A DNA stretch of 64,000 nucleotides from Skeletonema tropicum. Taxonomy: Eukaryota > Bacillariophyta > Thalassiosirophyceae > Thalassiosirales > Thalassiosiraceae. Positions 44,218 to 56,402 of this stretch are shown here, one piece after another. The stretch lies in contig CM074127.1 in assembly GCA_037178625.1 (NCBI GenBank), forward strand, positions 744,001 to 808,000, in the 5' to 3' direction. The notes below the pieces were generated by a model. It was not told the origin of the DNA. It did no database searches and saw nothing but the letters and a program-made list of their open reading frames with translations. Within the stretch, counting starts at the first letter, position 1. Each line of letters begins with the position of its first letter. A program made the position numbers and the translations under genes.

Positions 44218-46227
44218 TCAACTTTTCACCTGCGTTCCAGCAACTCCATTCTTATAACAATGACTTGTACTCGTTAATGAAGTCGCCGCTTTGTCGTTGT
44301 ATCGACTCCCTGGCCCAATTCCCCATTCACACCAAGCAAGTTTGTCATGTAGCTTCTGTACTCCAGCCGATGCAATAGGACGATCCTGGAAATGATGAAG
44401 ATTTACGAATAGAGCTTCACTTTCTTTCGCACGTGGGTGTGCAATCGCCACAGCAAAGAATGCAGATAATGGATCATCAGGCGTGAAAGACGACAGAGGA
44501 ATCCTTTCTGAGGATGCAGTCGTTAAATCCCCCCCATCCGTCGTCAACAATTGCACCTCATTGGAAGACTCAACCATTGCCATCTGGGTAACAGATGAAA
44601 ACGGTGTTGTAGGACTGTACCACGACTTCTTATTGAATGCAAAATTCGTCTCACGATAAACAATGTCAAGTTTCTCAAGACTTTCCAAGTCCAAGTAGAC
44701 CCAAAGTGGCTGGTTGAAAAAATCACCCAACACTTGTGGCAAAACAAGAATTCGATTGGTAACCTTCGCCAACGTTGCCAACACAGCGATCTGTCGTCTA
44801 GCAGCTTTGCCATTGTGGTAGCCGTTTGGTTGAACAAATGATTGCCCCCCTCTGGTACCTGCATTCTCCAAGAATAAATATCGACGATAAGAACCCTCTC
44901 TATGGTAATACCCTGCCTTGGAAGTTGCTTCCCCCCACCCATACCAGATGCCAAGTTCTTTGGCAAGCATCTCTTTCCCAAATGGACCCTTCAATGGCTG
45001 ATCTGCCAATGTGTGGATGGCTATTGCTCCTTCTGTTGGCACTGGAGACGGGGAGGATACAACCACATGAGGATCGAGACGCCCAACACGAATTGGATTC
45101 GTCGCATTAACAGCAGGGAATGAGACATCCTCATGACCACACCAACCACAATTGTTATGATCCTGCAAAGGCCGATTTTGAAGCGTGGCAGTATTATCAT
45201 CAGCAACCACATGCATAATCTTCTGATCATGCGCCAAAGGATTCTTCTCCATAATATCCATAGAATCCTGAAAGTAATTGATCGTACCCACATTAGCAAG
45301 AGCTGCATAAAATCCAATATTGAGTTCTCCCGGATTCCACTGATGAGTAGAACACAAAAAGTCAAACTCATGCATGCGCTGTTGCAATATCTTCAGCGGA
45401 GATCGGACAAACCAAACGTCCATTTCATAGAACAGAAACGGCTGCCCCCGTTCCACTAACAATTTGGATATGAACACTTTGGTACTCTGCACCTGTTTCT
45501 TTAAATCGTCATTCTCTGGCATTGCCACGACGGGGTATCCAAATTCACATGCCATATTGGCGGTGTAGGAGTCCATTGCCACGTAGAAGAATGCCCCTTT
45601 GAATCCTACGATATCATTGTTCATTTCAAATACTTCATGCAACATATCTTTAGCGTAGGTTTCATCGGTCATTGAGAAGGCGATCATATTGTGAGTGCCT
45701 TTTAGAGGAACGAGTTGACTGAGGAGTTTGTCCAGTTGATCCTCAACGGATAGAGTTAGAGTTGAGGCAATGCATGTTTGTTTCGTAGCCTCGTCAACTT
45801 TTGCAGGATATTCATATCCAATCAAGTGATTATCTGAATCCTGAGTATCATTTTTGTGTTGGAATTCTTCAATCCATTCTTCATGAATCTTCGTCGAAGC
45901 ATTGACGCTCTCGTCGTCATCATCATCTTCTTGCTTTGGTAGAGGAAAGGGATACTCCTGAAATTCCAAATGGTTTGGGCAATCCGTGTGATACATTGAA
46001 CATTGCGTCACAACTGCCCAGCTGGGGTAAATTCGTTTCTTATCATCACCAAATGCAATTAGCGGTACCTCCTCGTCACGGCGGTGGATTTGTTGAACTT
46101 GATTGTTATCGTCTGCACGAAGATATTGATTGAAATTGAGTTGCTGGTTATTCAAATTGGGAATTATATTCGCAATTGCCACTATGGCAAGCAAGATGAT
46201 TATGATGCGACTCGTAGTATTGTCCAT
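44218..46227 (-). CDS. GT77-type nucleotide-sugar glycosyltransferase, Golgi type II
   Basis: Single exon, 669 residues. A short N-terminus and a hydrophobic stretch (IIIILLAIVAIANII, residues 8-22) give a signal anchor. An acidic linker precedes the catalytic domain. The DxD metal site is in FLFYEMDVWFVRSPL near residue 270, and nearby NIGFYAALAN and the later GHEDVSFPA fit the Nucleotid_trans (GT77) fold of arabinosyl-, xylosyl- and galactosyltransferases. The C-terminal part (NGYHNGKAARRQIAVLA) resembles the extension of XEG113-like members. The sugar and acceptor cannot be told. It lies tail to tail with the chitinase, 149 bp apart. There are several N-glycosylation sites. Confidence 0.75.
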   Translation of the reverse strand: MDNTTSRIIIILLAIVAIANIIPNLNNQQLNFNQYLRADDNNQVQQIHRRDEEVPLIAFGDDKKRIYPSWAVVTQCSMYHTDCPNHLEFQEYPFPLPKQEDDDDDESVNASTKIHEEWIEEFQHKNDTQDSDNHLIGYEYPAKVDEATKQTCIASTLTLSVEDQLDKLLSQLVPLKGTHNMIAFSMTDETYAKDMLHEVFEMNNDIVGFKGAFFYVAMDSYTANMACEFGYPVVAMPENDDLKKQVQSTKVFISKLLVERGQPFLFYEMDVWFVRSPLKILQQRMHEFDFLCSTHQWNPGELNIGFYAALANVGTINYFQDSMDIMEKNPLAHDQKIMHVVADDNTATLQNRPLQDHNNCGWCGHEDVSFPAVNATNPIRVGRLDPHVVVSSPSPVPTEGAIAIHTLADQPLKGPFGKEMLAKELGIWYGWGEATSKAGYYHREGSYRRYLFLENAGTRGGQSFVQPNGYHNGKAARRQIAVLATLAKVTNRILVLPQVLGDFFNQPLWVYLDLESLEKLDIVYRETNFAFNKKSWYSPTTPFSSVTQMAMVESSNEVQLLTTDGGDLTTASSERIPLSSFTPDDPLSAFFAVAIAHPRAKESEALFVNLHHFQDRPIASAGVQKLHDKLAWCEWGIGPGSRYNDKAATSLTSTSHCYKNGVAGTQVKS

Positions 46228-47639
46228 GTTGTGTCACTCAATAAGATCAATGGCAAACCTGGCCTTCAAGTTTAAACTTCGATGTTATAGCATGCTATTT
46301 CTTAATAGCGTTAAGATAAGCATTAGTTGATTATTATTTAGCTGTGCAGCTTTCAACCAACCTACAAATGCTCTCTCTAGCTATCTCTTCTCTTAGTTTG
46401 CGTGGAAGCCTTCGGAAGAAGGGGGCCGTCTCGCTGATTTCAGGGGGGCAACTCTCTCTTTCCCCCTCCAAGAGCCAAGAAAGTTACACGGCTCTATGTT
46501 ATTTCGATTTTGCCACCTGCGAGCTCATCAGTTTCAGGGGGCTTCCCCTTCCGAACTCAGAATGGACATGATCTAGAGATATGCCTCTATCTAAGCCTGT
46601 TTTTTCTAAAAGGGGGGGTAGCAAAAGAGGAGAATTCACAGCTTACCTACGAAGTGCCGAAACTCGGGCTGTAGAGGGATTTTTGGCGCACTTCAAAGCA
46701 TGAAACTTGGCTGTAAGGTCCCATTTTGGCGATAGATTTTGAAAAATACCCGTAGACCTCTTACATAGGAATAGTAGATCGCTAAAAACTTTTTCAGGTA
46801 TTTTGAAAAGGGTATAAACACGCTGGTCAGCCAGCGTGTAGTGTAGCCATTGGCACTTCGTGCCAAATCACCTTTACATACTAGTAGTAGGTATTATATA
46901 CTATCCCTTGCTTGCTGGGTTGGTTGCTGGTACCTCAGTAAGGTGTCTATTAGGTTGGCCAAAGAGGGCTATGATTTTGGAGCATTTCCAGCTGTCCTGA
47001 CCGCTCAACGGCATGGCCCCTGGCAGGGCCATCATCCAAGACATCAGGCTAGTGATGAAAAAAACATCCAAAGAAAAAAACGTCCAAACTTTTTGCCCCG
47101 CCATCATCACTCACAAAAGTGGCAAACAACCATGTCAGCCCCCCCACTACTACGCACTACTATTGGACAGTCGACAAAAATGGCCGATAGGAATGCTAAA
47201 CTAAAACCTATTCAAAACTAATTAGTCTTTGGTTGAACAATTTATAGTTAATCTACATGGAGTTATGATGAAGTGCATTCTTCCATTTCTACTAGTAAAT
47301 ATCAGTAACAAAAATCGCCTCCAGCCCCCCCTTTGGTCTATGCTACTCCACAACTGCGAGACGAATATTGTAGGTGCGATGTTCACCAATGGCTCTATCG
47401 AAAGCTAATAACTTGGTCTATCAAATAATATCCGGTTATAGGGGTAGATATGTCTAATGGACGTATTATCAGGCTGCGGAGTGTCTCGACATGGTTGTTT
47501 AGAAACATTTTCCAAATGTTTGTGCGCGGCGTGCTAGTAAAATGCCTTCCTCAAGTTCCACGTGGCCCAACTTCCAACATTGGACGTTTTTTTCACCTCT
47601 AGCAGGCAAAAGAGGTGTCTCACTTAAGCTAATAGAGCG
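46228..47639. other. Intergenic, no supported gene
   Basis: Short ORFs only. There is a perfect 9-bp hairpin ACACGCTGG-TCAG-CCAGCGTGT near 46818-46839 and several G or C runs (46435-46447, 46611-46618). Nothing looks coding. Confidence 0.5.
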
Positions 47640-48554
47640 TCCTTAACTTATTACTTACGCAAAAAACTGAACGAAATGACGTCACTTGTGAGTTGTGGAA
47701 TTTTTTGATGACGTTTTGCGTAAGTAAGACAAGAGAAATTGCTGATTTACTTACGCAAAATCGAACTTTTCCGTAAGTAAATAAGACCACTCTTTCACGT
47801 AGGAACTAATATATCTCTTTTTTGACATCAAGTAAATACTTTGGCAACAGCCATGGTGAGCAAGTAAGTGCGGTCATTAGGCAAGTCTCGGCAGCAGTAT
47901 TGACAGCAGCAATGAATATCTGCTCACGAACGTCAGCACGTACGTGAGCAGGTGGCAGTGGCGTGGCTGCAGCCATGGAGTTGTGTGATGTTGCTACAAC
48001 TTATTTTTGTTGAGAGCGTTGGTAAATCTTGCTAGGTTCATTCCAAGCAGTGTCATGACAAGCGCCTGAGATAATTCATCACCAATGGTGTCCCTGACAT
48101 GAGCATAAAGAAGGATCAGCTGTGGCACAGTGACAATGCTTACATAAGCAACACTTCCTTCGTAGAGGGTCCTCTGATGGAGTTCTTCCATAAAACCAAC
48201 TTGTGCATGGCTCAGATGCATGTGTCGAAGATGCCGAGTTTTGTTCTTCTTTGCACCACGGCGGCGGTTGCCGGTGCGCAAGCGACGTGCGGGAGCACGT
48301 GCCATGATGGAGTGGTAATAGTAACGATAGTATTACTGGACCGACCACACCAGGAGGGCATGAGCGCCATGTCGAGTGGGCTCGGACGGCCGCCCGGAGA
48401 GAACGCCGCTGCAGTTCAAAAATTTTCAAAAAATGGTGGGAGAAATGGTGCCAGAACTTTGGTGCCGGTTGGTCCAAAATTTGCGCGCTCCACAAGGTCA
48501 CAAAAACGTCACAACTCATGCGAACCCAAATTTGCGTAAGTAATAAGTTAAGGA
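47640..48554. mobile_element. Terminal-inverted-repeat element, 915 bp
   Basis: Ends are a 24-bp perfect inverted repeat starting TCCTTAACTTATTACTTACG. Subterminal copies of the ACTTACGCAAAA / TTGCGTAAGTAA motif follow at about 47719, 47747 and 47770. No clear target-site duplication was found (GAGCG left, GATAT right). Inside, overlapping ORFs on both strands occupy 47994-48539. A MITE or small DNA transposon is the likely class. Confidence 0.75.
47994..48305 (-). CDS. Hypothetical ORF inside the TIR element
   Basis: 103 codons from an ATG: an Arg/Lys-rich start (MARAPARRLRTGNRRRGAKK), a His-rich segment, then a hydrophobic helix and a C-terminal helix. A basic start in a mobile element could be the end of a transposase, but no catalytic motif is visible and an overlapping opposite-strand frame is equally long. 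Confidence 0.25.
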   Translation of the reverse strand: MARAPARRLRTGNRRRGAKKNKTRHLRHMHLSHAQVGFMEELHQRTLYEGSVAYVSIVTVPQLILLYAHVRDTIGDELSQALVMTLLGMNLARFTNALNKNKL

Positions 48555-48975
48555 GATATGTAAAGATTGAAGACATGTATCTTATAAATATGCCAGTTTG
48601 AAAGAGCTGGACTTCAGCTTTCTAAATCACCGCTGGTGGGCCCGTAAATCCCGATTCCCGCAGAGATATGGCATTAGAAAGTTCCCAGAGGGCCAAAATC
48701 CTGTACCACCCCTTTTAGAATAAATAAATACAAAGTTAATCAGATTAGATATCTATTTTTAGAATAAACAGGCTTATCTAGAGAGCATGCCCACATCATG
48801 CCATGAATGATGTCGCCCCCCCCCCACAAACAAAGTAGTAACAATTCAATGAAACAACGTCACTTCCACTCGTAGATATCTAAGTAATAAATGAACTCTC
48901 AGCAAGGCGGAAAGAATTATTGGTGGTGAAGGTTTCTCATTTTATCTCTTTCTTGGATGGCATTGCAACGATTTT

Positions 48976-51900
48976 ATGGCGTCTTCCACTGAGCACGGCA
49001 CAGCTGCTGCCAATCCGGATGATGGTGCTGGCGAATTTAATTCGTTGGCCGCAAATTACAGTGATGGCATGATCATCGGTTTGAATTCTTGGATCGATGC
49101 TGCCATTCAAACCCTGAAAACATCAGCCGCTACTACCGGCCATAACAATGAGCATAACAATAACGTAGTGTGCTCTCAGGAGTATTTGTCATGTGCGCTG
49201 AAAATAGCTCACTCTCTAGCAGACCAGCTCTGTGTTGTCGATGAGGAAAAGAAAGTAACATCGACAGAAATTGATGATGGAGAAGGAGAAGGCATTAAGT
49301 TGGATCCATCAATAATTAATGAAATAATGGCAGGGCCGCTCCAGCGGCGTTGGCATCAGCAAAAGTACGAATCGTTGGCGCATTCCATTTACGTACGGTG
49401 TGGGGCTAAACAAAAGCGAAAAGATCAAAGTGATATCAGCAGTGGAACCCCCTTGTCAATCGACAACCTTGAGCCGCTTCCGATGCATCCAGATGAATCT
49501 TTTGAGCAAGATGATTTGGGCGTCTTGGGTCGGCAACTTTCATCTTTGCTAGAAGGTGGTAACGATCATGATATCATCGAAACTTTAAACGTGCAATGTG
49601 CCACTTTGAGAGAAGACGTAGTGAGAGATGTGTGTAATAGCGATGATGCAAAGATGGTAGCAATATATTCATTGGGTGCCACCTTTTTTCAATTATTTTC
49701 TGGTGGACAAAAAGTAATGGGAAGAGCAGACATACCCGGGGAATCCTCTGTGGGATTGCTTAGTCTAGATAGCAACGATAGACCTGATCACGTGTCAAAG
49801 AAAACACAAGGAAGATCACCATCAAGCATGTTATCATCCGTTGAACAGCTGAAGTCATTCGGCTTGCCTAATGCTCTTTGCGACTTGATTGGCTACATGA
49901 TAGATGGCACAAACAATGGAGGTGTTACTGTTGACGAGAGTTATGAAGCCGTGACAGTTTTGAGAGATGATTTGAAGTTGATGATCGACTCTCCTGAATT
50001 ATATCTTCGAGATGTCGACATGATACATGCTCTCAATGTTGGTCTTAAAATAAAGAGCATCGGGCACAAGTGCAAGGGTGGTCACACATTATTTTACGGC
50101 CGAGAGTCAGAGCTGAAAATGTTGTTGGAGTCTTATGAGAGTTCTATAACAAGTGGATGTGAAGTAGCCATGATTTACGGGTCATCTGGAATAGGCAAAT
50201 CAATGCTTTCCAACAAGTTTGCTGAGCATGTAGGTGCCAGAAGCGGGATATTTTTGTCGGGGAGCTTCGACAAACTTCAACAGTCGCAGCCGCTCCATGC
50301 CATTAGCTCTGCTTTTGATGAATATTGTACATTATTGGCTTCTGCCAGCGATAAATCGAAAGTCGAAATAGTTTCGACTGCGCTGCAAAGAGAACTTGGG
50401 GACGAAATGTCTAGTCTAGTCACCGTGATGCCAAATTTGAGGGGCATTCTTGGTAGTGAATTCGTTTGCGAATCTGATGAGGATAGTGATGTTGCCGTGG
50501 ACGCACAGAAGAGGTTGAGGTATCTCTTTTGCCAGTTTGTTGGAATCATTTTAGACTGCCAAGAGGAGCCTCTTGTCCTCTTTCTCGATGACTGTCAATG
50601 GATTGACTCGGCGTCTCTCGCTCTGCTGAATCAGATACTGATGATGCCAAACAAGTCAGCCACGAACAAGCAACGACGCTTCTTTTTCTTTGGGTGCTGT
50701 CGCGATGATGAAGTGAATGAAGAGCATCATCTAACACTCATGCTCTCCTCGTTGGAAAAGTTTGGAACCAAGACGACCAAAATCATGTTGACCTCCATGA
50801 GCAAAGAGACTGTCAACGAAATGGTGTCGTCTACATTATCCTTGCTTCCGCGCCTCACGCGACCGTTGTCGGATATTTTGTATCACAAAACGAAGGGGAA
50901 CCCTCTCTATATCAAGCAACTGATGCTCGAGTTAAACAAACGACGCTTGTTGTATCCCAGTCTGACTGATCGCCGTTGGGTGTGGGAAAGTGACAATATT
51001 CGTGATATAGAGATTACGGATAGTGTTGCAACTTTCATAATGAACTCGTTCCATAGTCTCCCTTCTGAAGTACTTTCTGCGTTGAGCGTGCTATCTTGCT
51101 TCGGTGCAAGTGTTAGTATCGCGTTGATAGAAACTTTGGAAGCAGAGATTCAAACTCCACTCATAGTTCCACTTGACACGGCAGTGGCTGAGAGTGTTGT
51201 GGACAAGAGGGAAGGGATGTTTTACTTTCTACATGATAAGCTACGTGAAGCTGCATACGATGCTATAAGTTCTGAGCAGCGGTGTTTGCAGCACTTCCGA
51301 TATGGATTGGCACTTGGTAATGTTGCAGTCAGAGAAAGAGACGATATGTTGCTCATCACTGCTGTGAACCAAATCAATCATGGCGGACCGCAAGCAGTCA
51401 TCGACAGTGAGCAAGGTGTAGCTGTGGCAAGTTTGAATCTAGATGCGGGGAAGAAGGCCATGAAAATGTCTGACATCTTCTTGGCTCATTCATTTTTTAG
51501 TCATGGTATTTCATCTCTAAGGAGCGGACACTGGGAGGAGCACTACGATCTGAGCTTGGAACTGTTCAATCTAGCAGCCAAGTGTGCCTTGATGAACGCA
51601 GAGCATGCTGACCTCGAGATACTGATTCAACAAATAATGCACTTTGCCCGATGTTTTGAGGATAAATGCCGGGCCATTTCCATATCAATAACTCTCCTCT
51701 TCATGTCGGGAAAAATGCAAGAGGGCGTCAAGACCACGCTGAGCACATTAACAAGTCTCGGGGTGGAGCTCAATCAAAGCCACTGGTGGGTTCCGCAACT
51801 GATTCGTGATTATATTACGCCATTTATGATGCAGCAGCATTTGAGCAAGATGGAGGCGAAGCTTGCCGGATTATCGAATGACACGTTTTTGAGTTATCCC

Positions 51901-53255
51901 GTAATGACTGACCCCTCCAAGATAATGGCAATGGAGTTGATGTCCAGGCTGTTTGAGCTAGCTTTTTTTGCTGGCGAGCACTCAAAAATGCTATTTATCC
52001 CATCGAAAATGATCGAGATGACTTTGGATCATGGTATGAGTCCACTGTCTCCTCTTGCCTTCGTACAGTACGGCAATTTCATTGCTATTATTGGGCAGAA
52101 CTACGAGTTGGGCTATCACTATGTGAAACTTGGACTGGCTCTCATAAAGCAAAGTCCTTCTCGGGCATATGATTGCCGAATAATAATATATTCAGCCTAT
52201 ACAAGGATGCACGTGGAGCCGCTGCAGAGTGCTTGTGATATTTTCCTTGACGGGTTCAAGGCAGCCATGAAAAGTGGAGATTCAAGTTACGCAATGAAAT
52301 GTGCCTACTTCCACGATATGCATTCCTTCTGGACGGGTAAGAAGTTAGATGAACTAGTCAGATCTACGGAAGAGACATTGAAGCAGATGCGATTTCACAA
52401 AAACTTGTTAGTAATCTCTAGTTTGCTCCCAATTGTTAGATTTGCCCTAAGGATGATTGGTGAGTCAGTCATACCTCATCAAAACAGTCTAACAAACGTT
52501 TTTGGCGAAACCCACAATGAAGAAGACATAGCAAACGAGAATCCCTCAGTCATGATAACAACACAATTTATAGAGTGCTATGAAGCATTCATATTCCGAG
52601 AGTTTGACAAAGCCAGGGGCTGCGCCGATAGGTTTTGCTCGACTCTCAACATGGTCAAGTTCAGCGGTGCCGTCTTTTCTCATCGGGTATTGTAAGTATT
52701 GTGAAGTTCAATTCCCATCTATCTCTCCACTTCCCACTGACATACGCTTCTTCTCTTTCTTCATTTCAAGTTACTTTGGCCTGATATCATTTTGGATTGG
52801 CAGGGAGACAAACGACAAAAAGTGGATAGCGAGGGGTACGGAGTCAAAGCAAGCAGTCGAAAAGTTGTTTTTGCTAGCTTCTACATGGAATTTTCAGAAC
52901 AGTAAGTTTTGATATTTGTATGCACAACATCAATCTTTAAGTCATGCCATCTCTAATTTGTTGTTTCTGTTTACCTTTGTATCTAGAAACATATCTCCTC
53001 CAAGCTGAGGAACAGTTCTGCGCACGAAACTTTGATTATGCAGAAAGACTGTATGATGATGCTATATTGAGTTCGAAGATGCACAAATTTGTGAGCGAAG
53101 AAGCGCTGGCAAATGAATTGACTGGACATTTCTATCTTGATACAGGCAGAAAGTTCAAGGCTCTAAAATACTTCTGTCAAGCGGAAGAGAAGTACCGCGA
53201 ATGGGGTGCTGTTGCAAAAGCAAATGAGCTTGCAACATATTTGCGGAGGAATTGA
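48976..53255 (+). CDS. AAA/TPR signalling ATPase with degenerate kinase remnant
   Basis: Exons 48976-52691, 52771-52901 and 52987-53255 join in frame to 1371 residues. Near residue 223, KMVAIYSLGATFFQLFSG matches protein kinase subdomain IX, but no ATP loop or HRD/DFG catalytic motifs precede it, so it is a kinase C-lobe relic. An AAA_16-type ATPase follows: FYGRESELKML near 373, Walker A GSSGIGKS near 402, Walker B LVLFLDDCQWID near 531. The rest is alpha-helical TPR-like, ending in NFDYAERLYDDAIL, SEEALANELTGHFYL and KYREWGAVAKANELA, typical of COG3899-type regulators. Related proteins carry a GAF plus histidine kinase or cyclase output after this point; here the frame simply stops. It may be a truncated receptor or a scaffold. 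Confidence 0.8.
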
Positions 53256-53269
53256 TTAATTAGTTTTGT

Positions 53270-53350
53270 CCACCTTGTTGTACTCGACACTTCTGTCAGG
53301 CGGAAGAGAAGTACCGCGGTGTTGCAATGGCAAACGAGTTTGCAACATAG
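53270..53350 (+). repeat. Partial duplication of the ATPase gene's last exon
   Basis: CACTTCTGTCAGGCGGAAGA, GAAGTACCGCG, GTGTTGCAATGGCAAACGAG and TTTGCAACATAG repeat the coding end at about 53167-53243 just after the stop, with a 7-bp deletion (GAATGGG). It is a local tandem duplication that lies in the 3' region. Confidence 0.8.
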
Positions 53351-53528
53351 ATTGCCTCTACAACGATTGAATCAGTAGCATGTTGCCCGAAGCAATAGCA
53401 ATAGAGTAGATAAGATATAATAACTTCCTTTAACATACTTCATTATTTAAGATGCTTCACCCTCAGGGAACATCTATCGTACTTACCAGTCAAACACGAG
53501 AATCCACTCTACCTCAAATCAAATTCAA

Positions 53529-56402
53529 TTACAAGATGCTCAACTTCTTCGCAGCCTCCCTCATCTCATCACTAATCTCCACCTTATCACTAGCTTCAAC
53601 AAACTCAGGAAGTTCATCAAAGTTCAAATACCTGTAAGTATCACCTGCAGTGGCGTCAACAGTACTCATGTAAGACATGTACTCCTCCACGGTGGGGAGC
53701 TTTCCCTCAATCGAGGCAATCGCAGCCAACTCAGCACTTGCCAAATACACATTGGCTCCCTGTCCAAGACGGTTGGGGAAGTTACGTGTCGACGTTGAAA
53801 CAACGGTGCAGCCAGGCTCCACACGAGCTTGGTTACCCATGCACAAGGAACATCCGGGCATCTCCATACGAGCTCCAGCAGTACCGAAAGTGCTGTAATA
53901 TCCCTCCTCAGAAAGTTGGGCGGCGTCCATCTTGGTAGGAGGAGAAACCCACAACCTCGTGGGCAAGGTGGCAGACTTCTTATCGGCCAACAATTTACCA
54001 GCAGCACGGAAGTGACCAATATTAGTCATGCAACTTCCAATGAACACTTCGTCAATCTTATCCCCAGCAACCTCACTCAACAAGGCACTTGCGTCAGGAT
54101 CATTGGGCAAGGCCAAGATGGGTTCCTTGATCTCGTCCATGTTGATTTCAATAATCTCAGCATACTCAGCATTATCATCAGCCTCCATCAAATGAGGATT
54201 GGCCAACCAATCTTCCATACGGGCAATACGCCTCTCCAAGGTACGAGGGTCACCATATCCCTCCGAAATCATCCACTTGAGCATGACAACATTGGACTGC
54301 AAGTACTCAATGACGGGCTCCTTGTTCAACTTGATGGTGCACCCGGCAGCAGAACGTTCGGCAGAGGCATCACTCAATTCAAATGCCTGTTCACACTTCA
54401 AATCGGGAAGACCTTCAATCTCCAACACACGGCCAGAGAAGACATTCTTCTTGCCCTTCTTCTCAATCGTGAGAAGTCCATTCTGAATTGCCGTGTAGGG
54501 GATGGCTTGCACCAAATCCCTCAAGGTAATTCCGGGTTGCATCGTTCCAGTGAAACGAACGAGGACAGACTCGGGCATATCCAATGGGAAGACACCCGTG
54601 GCGGCAGCAAAGGCGACCAATCCACTTCCGGCGGGGAAGGAGACTCCCAATGGGAAACGAGTGTGAGAGTCTCCACCAGTTCCGACGGTGTCGGGAACAA
54701 GCATACGATTCAACCACGAGTGGATGATACCATCACCGGGACGCAAACTAACACCACCCCTAGTTTGGATAAAGTCGGGAAGGGTGTGATGGGTAACCAC
54801 ATCCACAGGCTTGGGATACGCGGCAGTATGACAGAAAGATTGCATCACCAAATCGGCCGAAAATCCAAGACACGCCAAACTCTTCAACTCATCCCTAGTC
54901 ATTGGTCCAGTCGTATCCTGACTCCCCACAGTCGTCATGGTAGGTTCACAGTATTGTCCAGGTGGGATCCCCTCCACACCACAAGCCTTACCCACCATCT
55001 TTTGCGCCAACGAATATCCCTTGGGTGTATCCTCCGGTGCCACGGGCAAATTAAACGTATCGGCAACACTGGCATCACGTCCAAGTGCGACACGTGCCTT
55101 ACTGGTAATACCCCTTCCAATAATCAGGGGAATACGCCCCCCAGCACGAACTTCATCCAACAATACATTCGTCTTTAATTCAAATTTGGCAATGACCTCA
55201 TCACACGCACGATCGACCACCTCCCCCTCCTTGGGGTAGATATCCACCACATCCCCCGTGTTCAAATTGGACACATCCATTTCAATGGGGAGTGCACCCG
55301 AATCTTCCATGGTGTTGAAGAAGATGGGGGCAATCTTCCCCCCGATACAGACACCACCCGTCTTCATGTTGGGTACGTAGGGGATATCCTCCCCCATGAA
55401 CCACAAGACAGAGTTGGTGGCAGATTTACGTGAGGAGCCAGTACCGACAACATCCCCCACATAGGCTAAGGGATGTCCCTTTTGAAGTAATTCATCAATT
55501 TGTCCAAGTGGACCAATCTCCCCATCCTTTTCGGGGACAATCCCATCACGTGCATTCTTCAACATGGCCAAAGCGTGCAATGGTACATCCGGTCGTGACC
55601 ATGCATCCTGTGCTGGACTCAAATCATCCGTATTGGTCTCACCGGTAACCTTGAACACGGTTACGGTAATCTTATCGGGAATATCTGGTTTGGACGTAAA
55701 CCACTCCGCAGCTGCCCATGATTCCAATACCTCCTTGGCTGCCTCATTGCCCTTATTGTACAAATCGACCACATCATGAAAGGCATCAAATACCAACAAT
55801 GTATGTTTCAACTGATGAGCTGCACAGGCCTTTAATTCCGCATCATCACTACTCAATAATTCCACAAGTGTACCAACATTATACCCCCCCTGCATAGTCC
55901 CCAACAATTCCACCGCACGTAATTGCGAAATCAACGTGGGTGGTTCCTTCCCCAACGCTACACCGGAAAGGTACGCAGCCTTGACATAGGCTGCCTCATC
56001 GACACCGGGGGGGACACGATGAGATAATAATTCGACGAGACGATCGGCATTGGGAGAGTCGGCGGTGCAGGCACGGAGTTCATCAATGAGGGTGGCCGTC
56101 TGTGCGGCATCGAGTGGTTTGGGAGCGATGCCGCCTAGTTTGCCACCGGCCATGGCGGCACGTTCGGCGACGTGGGCATCGTAGGAGGTGAGGAATTCCG
56201 AGGAGAGGGGGGCGGTGGTGCTGGAAAAAAAGTGGGTGGTGGATGCAGCAGCAGCGGCCGTTGGACGGAAGTTTTGTTGTTGTTGCTGGAGGAAGGAGAA
56301 TTGTTGTGGTTGTTGTCTTCGGGAGGCAGCGGTGGTGGTACGGCTTGCTCCTTGATGGAGAGATGAGGCGGCACGACGGGCCGAACGGATTCTTCCCAAC
56401 AT
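53529..56402 (-). CDS. acnB: Aconitate hydratase B (bacterial-type), mitochondrial
   Basis: Single exon, 957 residues. A Ser/Arg/Gln-rich presequence ([18 protein letters not shown], ending near STTHFFSST) is followed by the AcnB N-terminal HEAT-like domain, the swivel domain and the catalytic domains. The 4Fe-4S cysteines are visible in [20 protein letters not shown] and [14 protein letters not shown], with substrate-site segments [13 protein letters not shown] and [13 protein letters not shown]. It interconverts citrate and isocitrate in the TCA cycle. The AcnB domain order (HEAT first, swivel before the core) differs from the mitochondrial aconitase of animals and fungi. The gene converges on the ATPase gene at 48976-53255, with stops 274 bp apart. 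The unusual feature is only the low-complexity Gln/Ala run in the presequence. Confidence 0.93.
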   Translation of the reverse strand: MLGRIRSARRAASSLHQGASRTTTAASRRQQPQQFSFLQQQQQNFRPTAAAAASTTHFFSSTTAPLSSEFLTSYDAHVAERAAMAGGKLGGIAPKPLDAAQTATLIDELRACTADSPNADRLVELLSHRVPPGVDEAAYVKAAYLSGVALGKEPPTLISQLRAVELLGTMQGGYNVGTLVELLSSDDAELKACAAHQLKHTLLVFDAFHDVVDLYNKGNEAAKEVLESWAAAEWFTSKPDIPDKITVTVFKVTGETNTDDLSPAQDAWSRPDVPLHALAMLKNARDGIVPEKDGEIGPLGQIDELLQKGHPLAYVGDVVGTGSSRKSATNSVLWFMGEDIPYVPNMKTGGVCIGGKIAPIFFNTMEDSGALPIEMDVSNLNTGDVVDIYPKEGEVVDRACDEVIAKFELKTNVLLDEVRAGGRIPLIIGRGITSKARVALGRDASVADTFNLPVAPEDTPKGYSLAQKMVGKACGVEGIPPGQYCEPTMTTVGSQDTTGPMTRDELKSLACLGFSADLVMQSFCHTAAYPKPVDVVTHHTLPDFIQTRGGVSLRPGDGIIHSWLNRMLVPDTVGTGGDSHTRFPLGVSFPAGSGLVAFAAATGVFPLDMPESVLVRFTGTMQPGITLRDLVQAIPYTAIQNGLLTIEKKGKKNVFSGRVLEIEGLPDLKCEQAFELSDASAERSAAGCTIKLNKEPVIEYLQSNVVMLKWMISEGYGDPRTLERRIARMEDWLANPHLMEADDNAEYAEIIEINMDEIKEPILALPNDPDASALLSEVAGDKIDEVFIGSCMTNIGHFRAAGKLLADKKSATLPTRLWVSPPTKMDAAQLSEEGYYSTFGTAGARMEMPGCSLCMGNQARVEPGCTVVSTSTRNFPNRLGQGANVYLASAELAAIASIEGKLPTVEEYMSYMSTVDATAGDTYRYLNFDELPEFVEASDKVEISDEMREAAKKLSIL

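Noticed and set aside
53829..55178. A 449-codon open frame antisense to aconitase B
   Set aside because: It is an antisense shadow of a strongly biased coding gene. Its translation has no motif, while the opposite strand is a complete AcnB.
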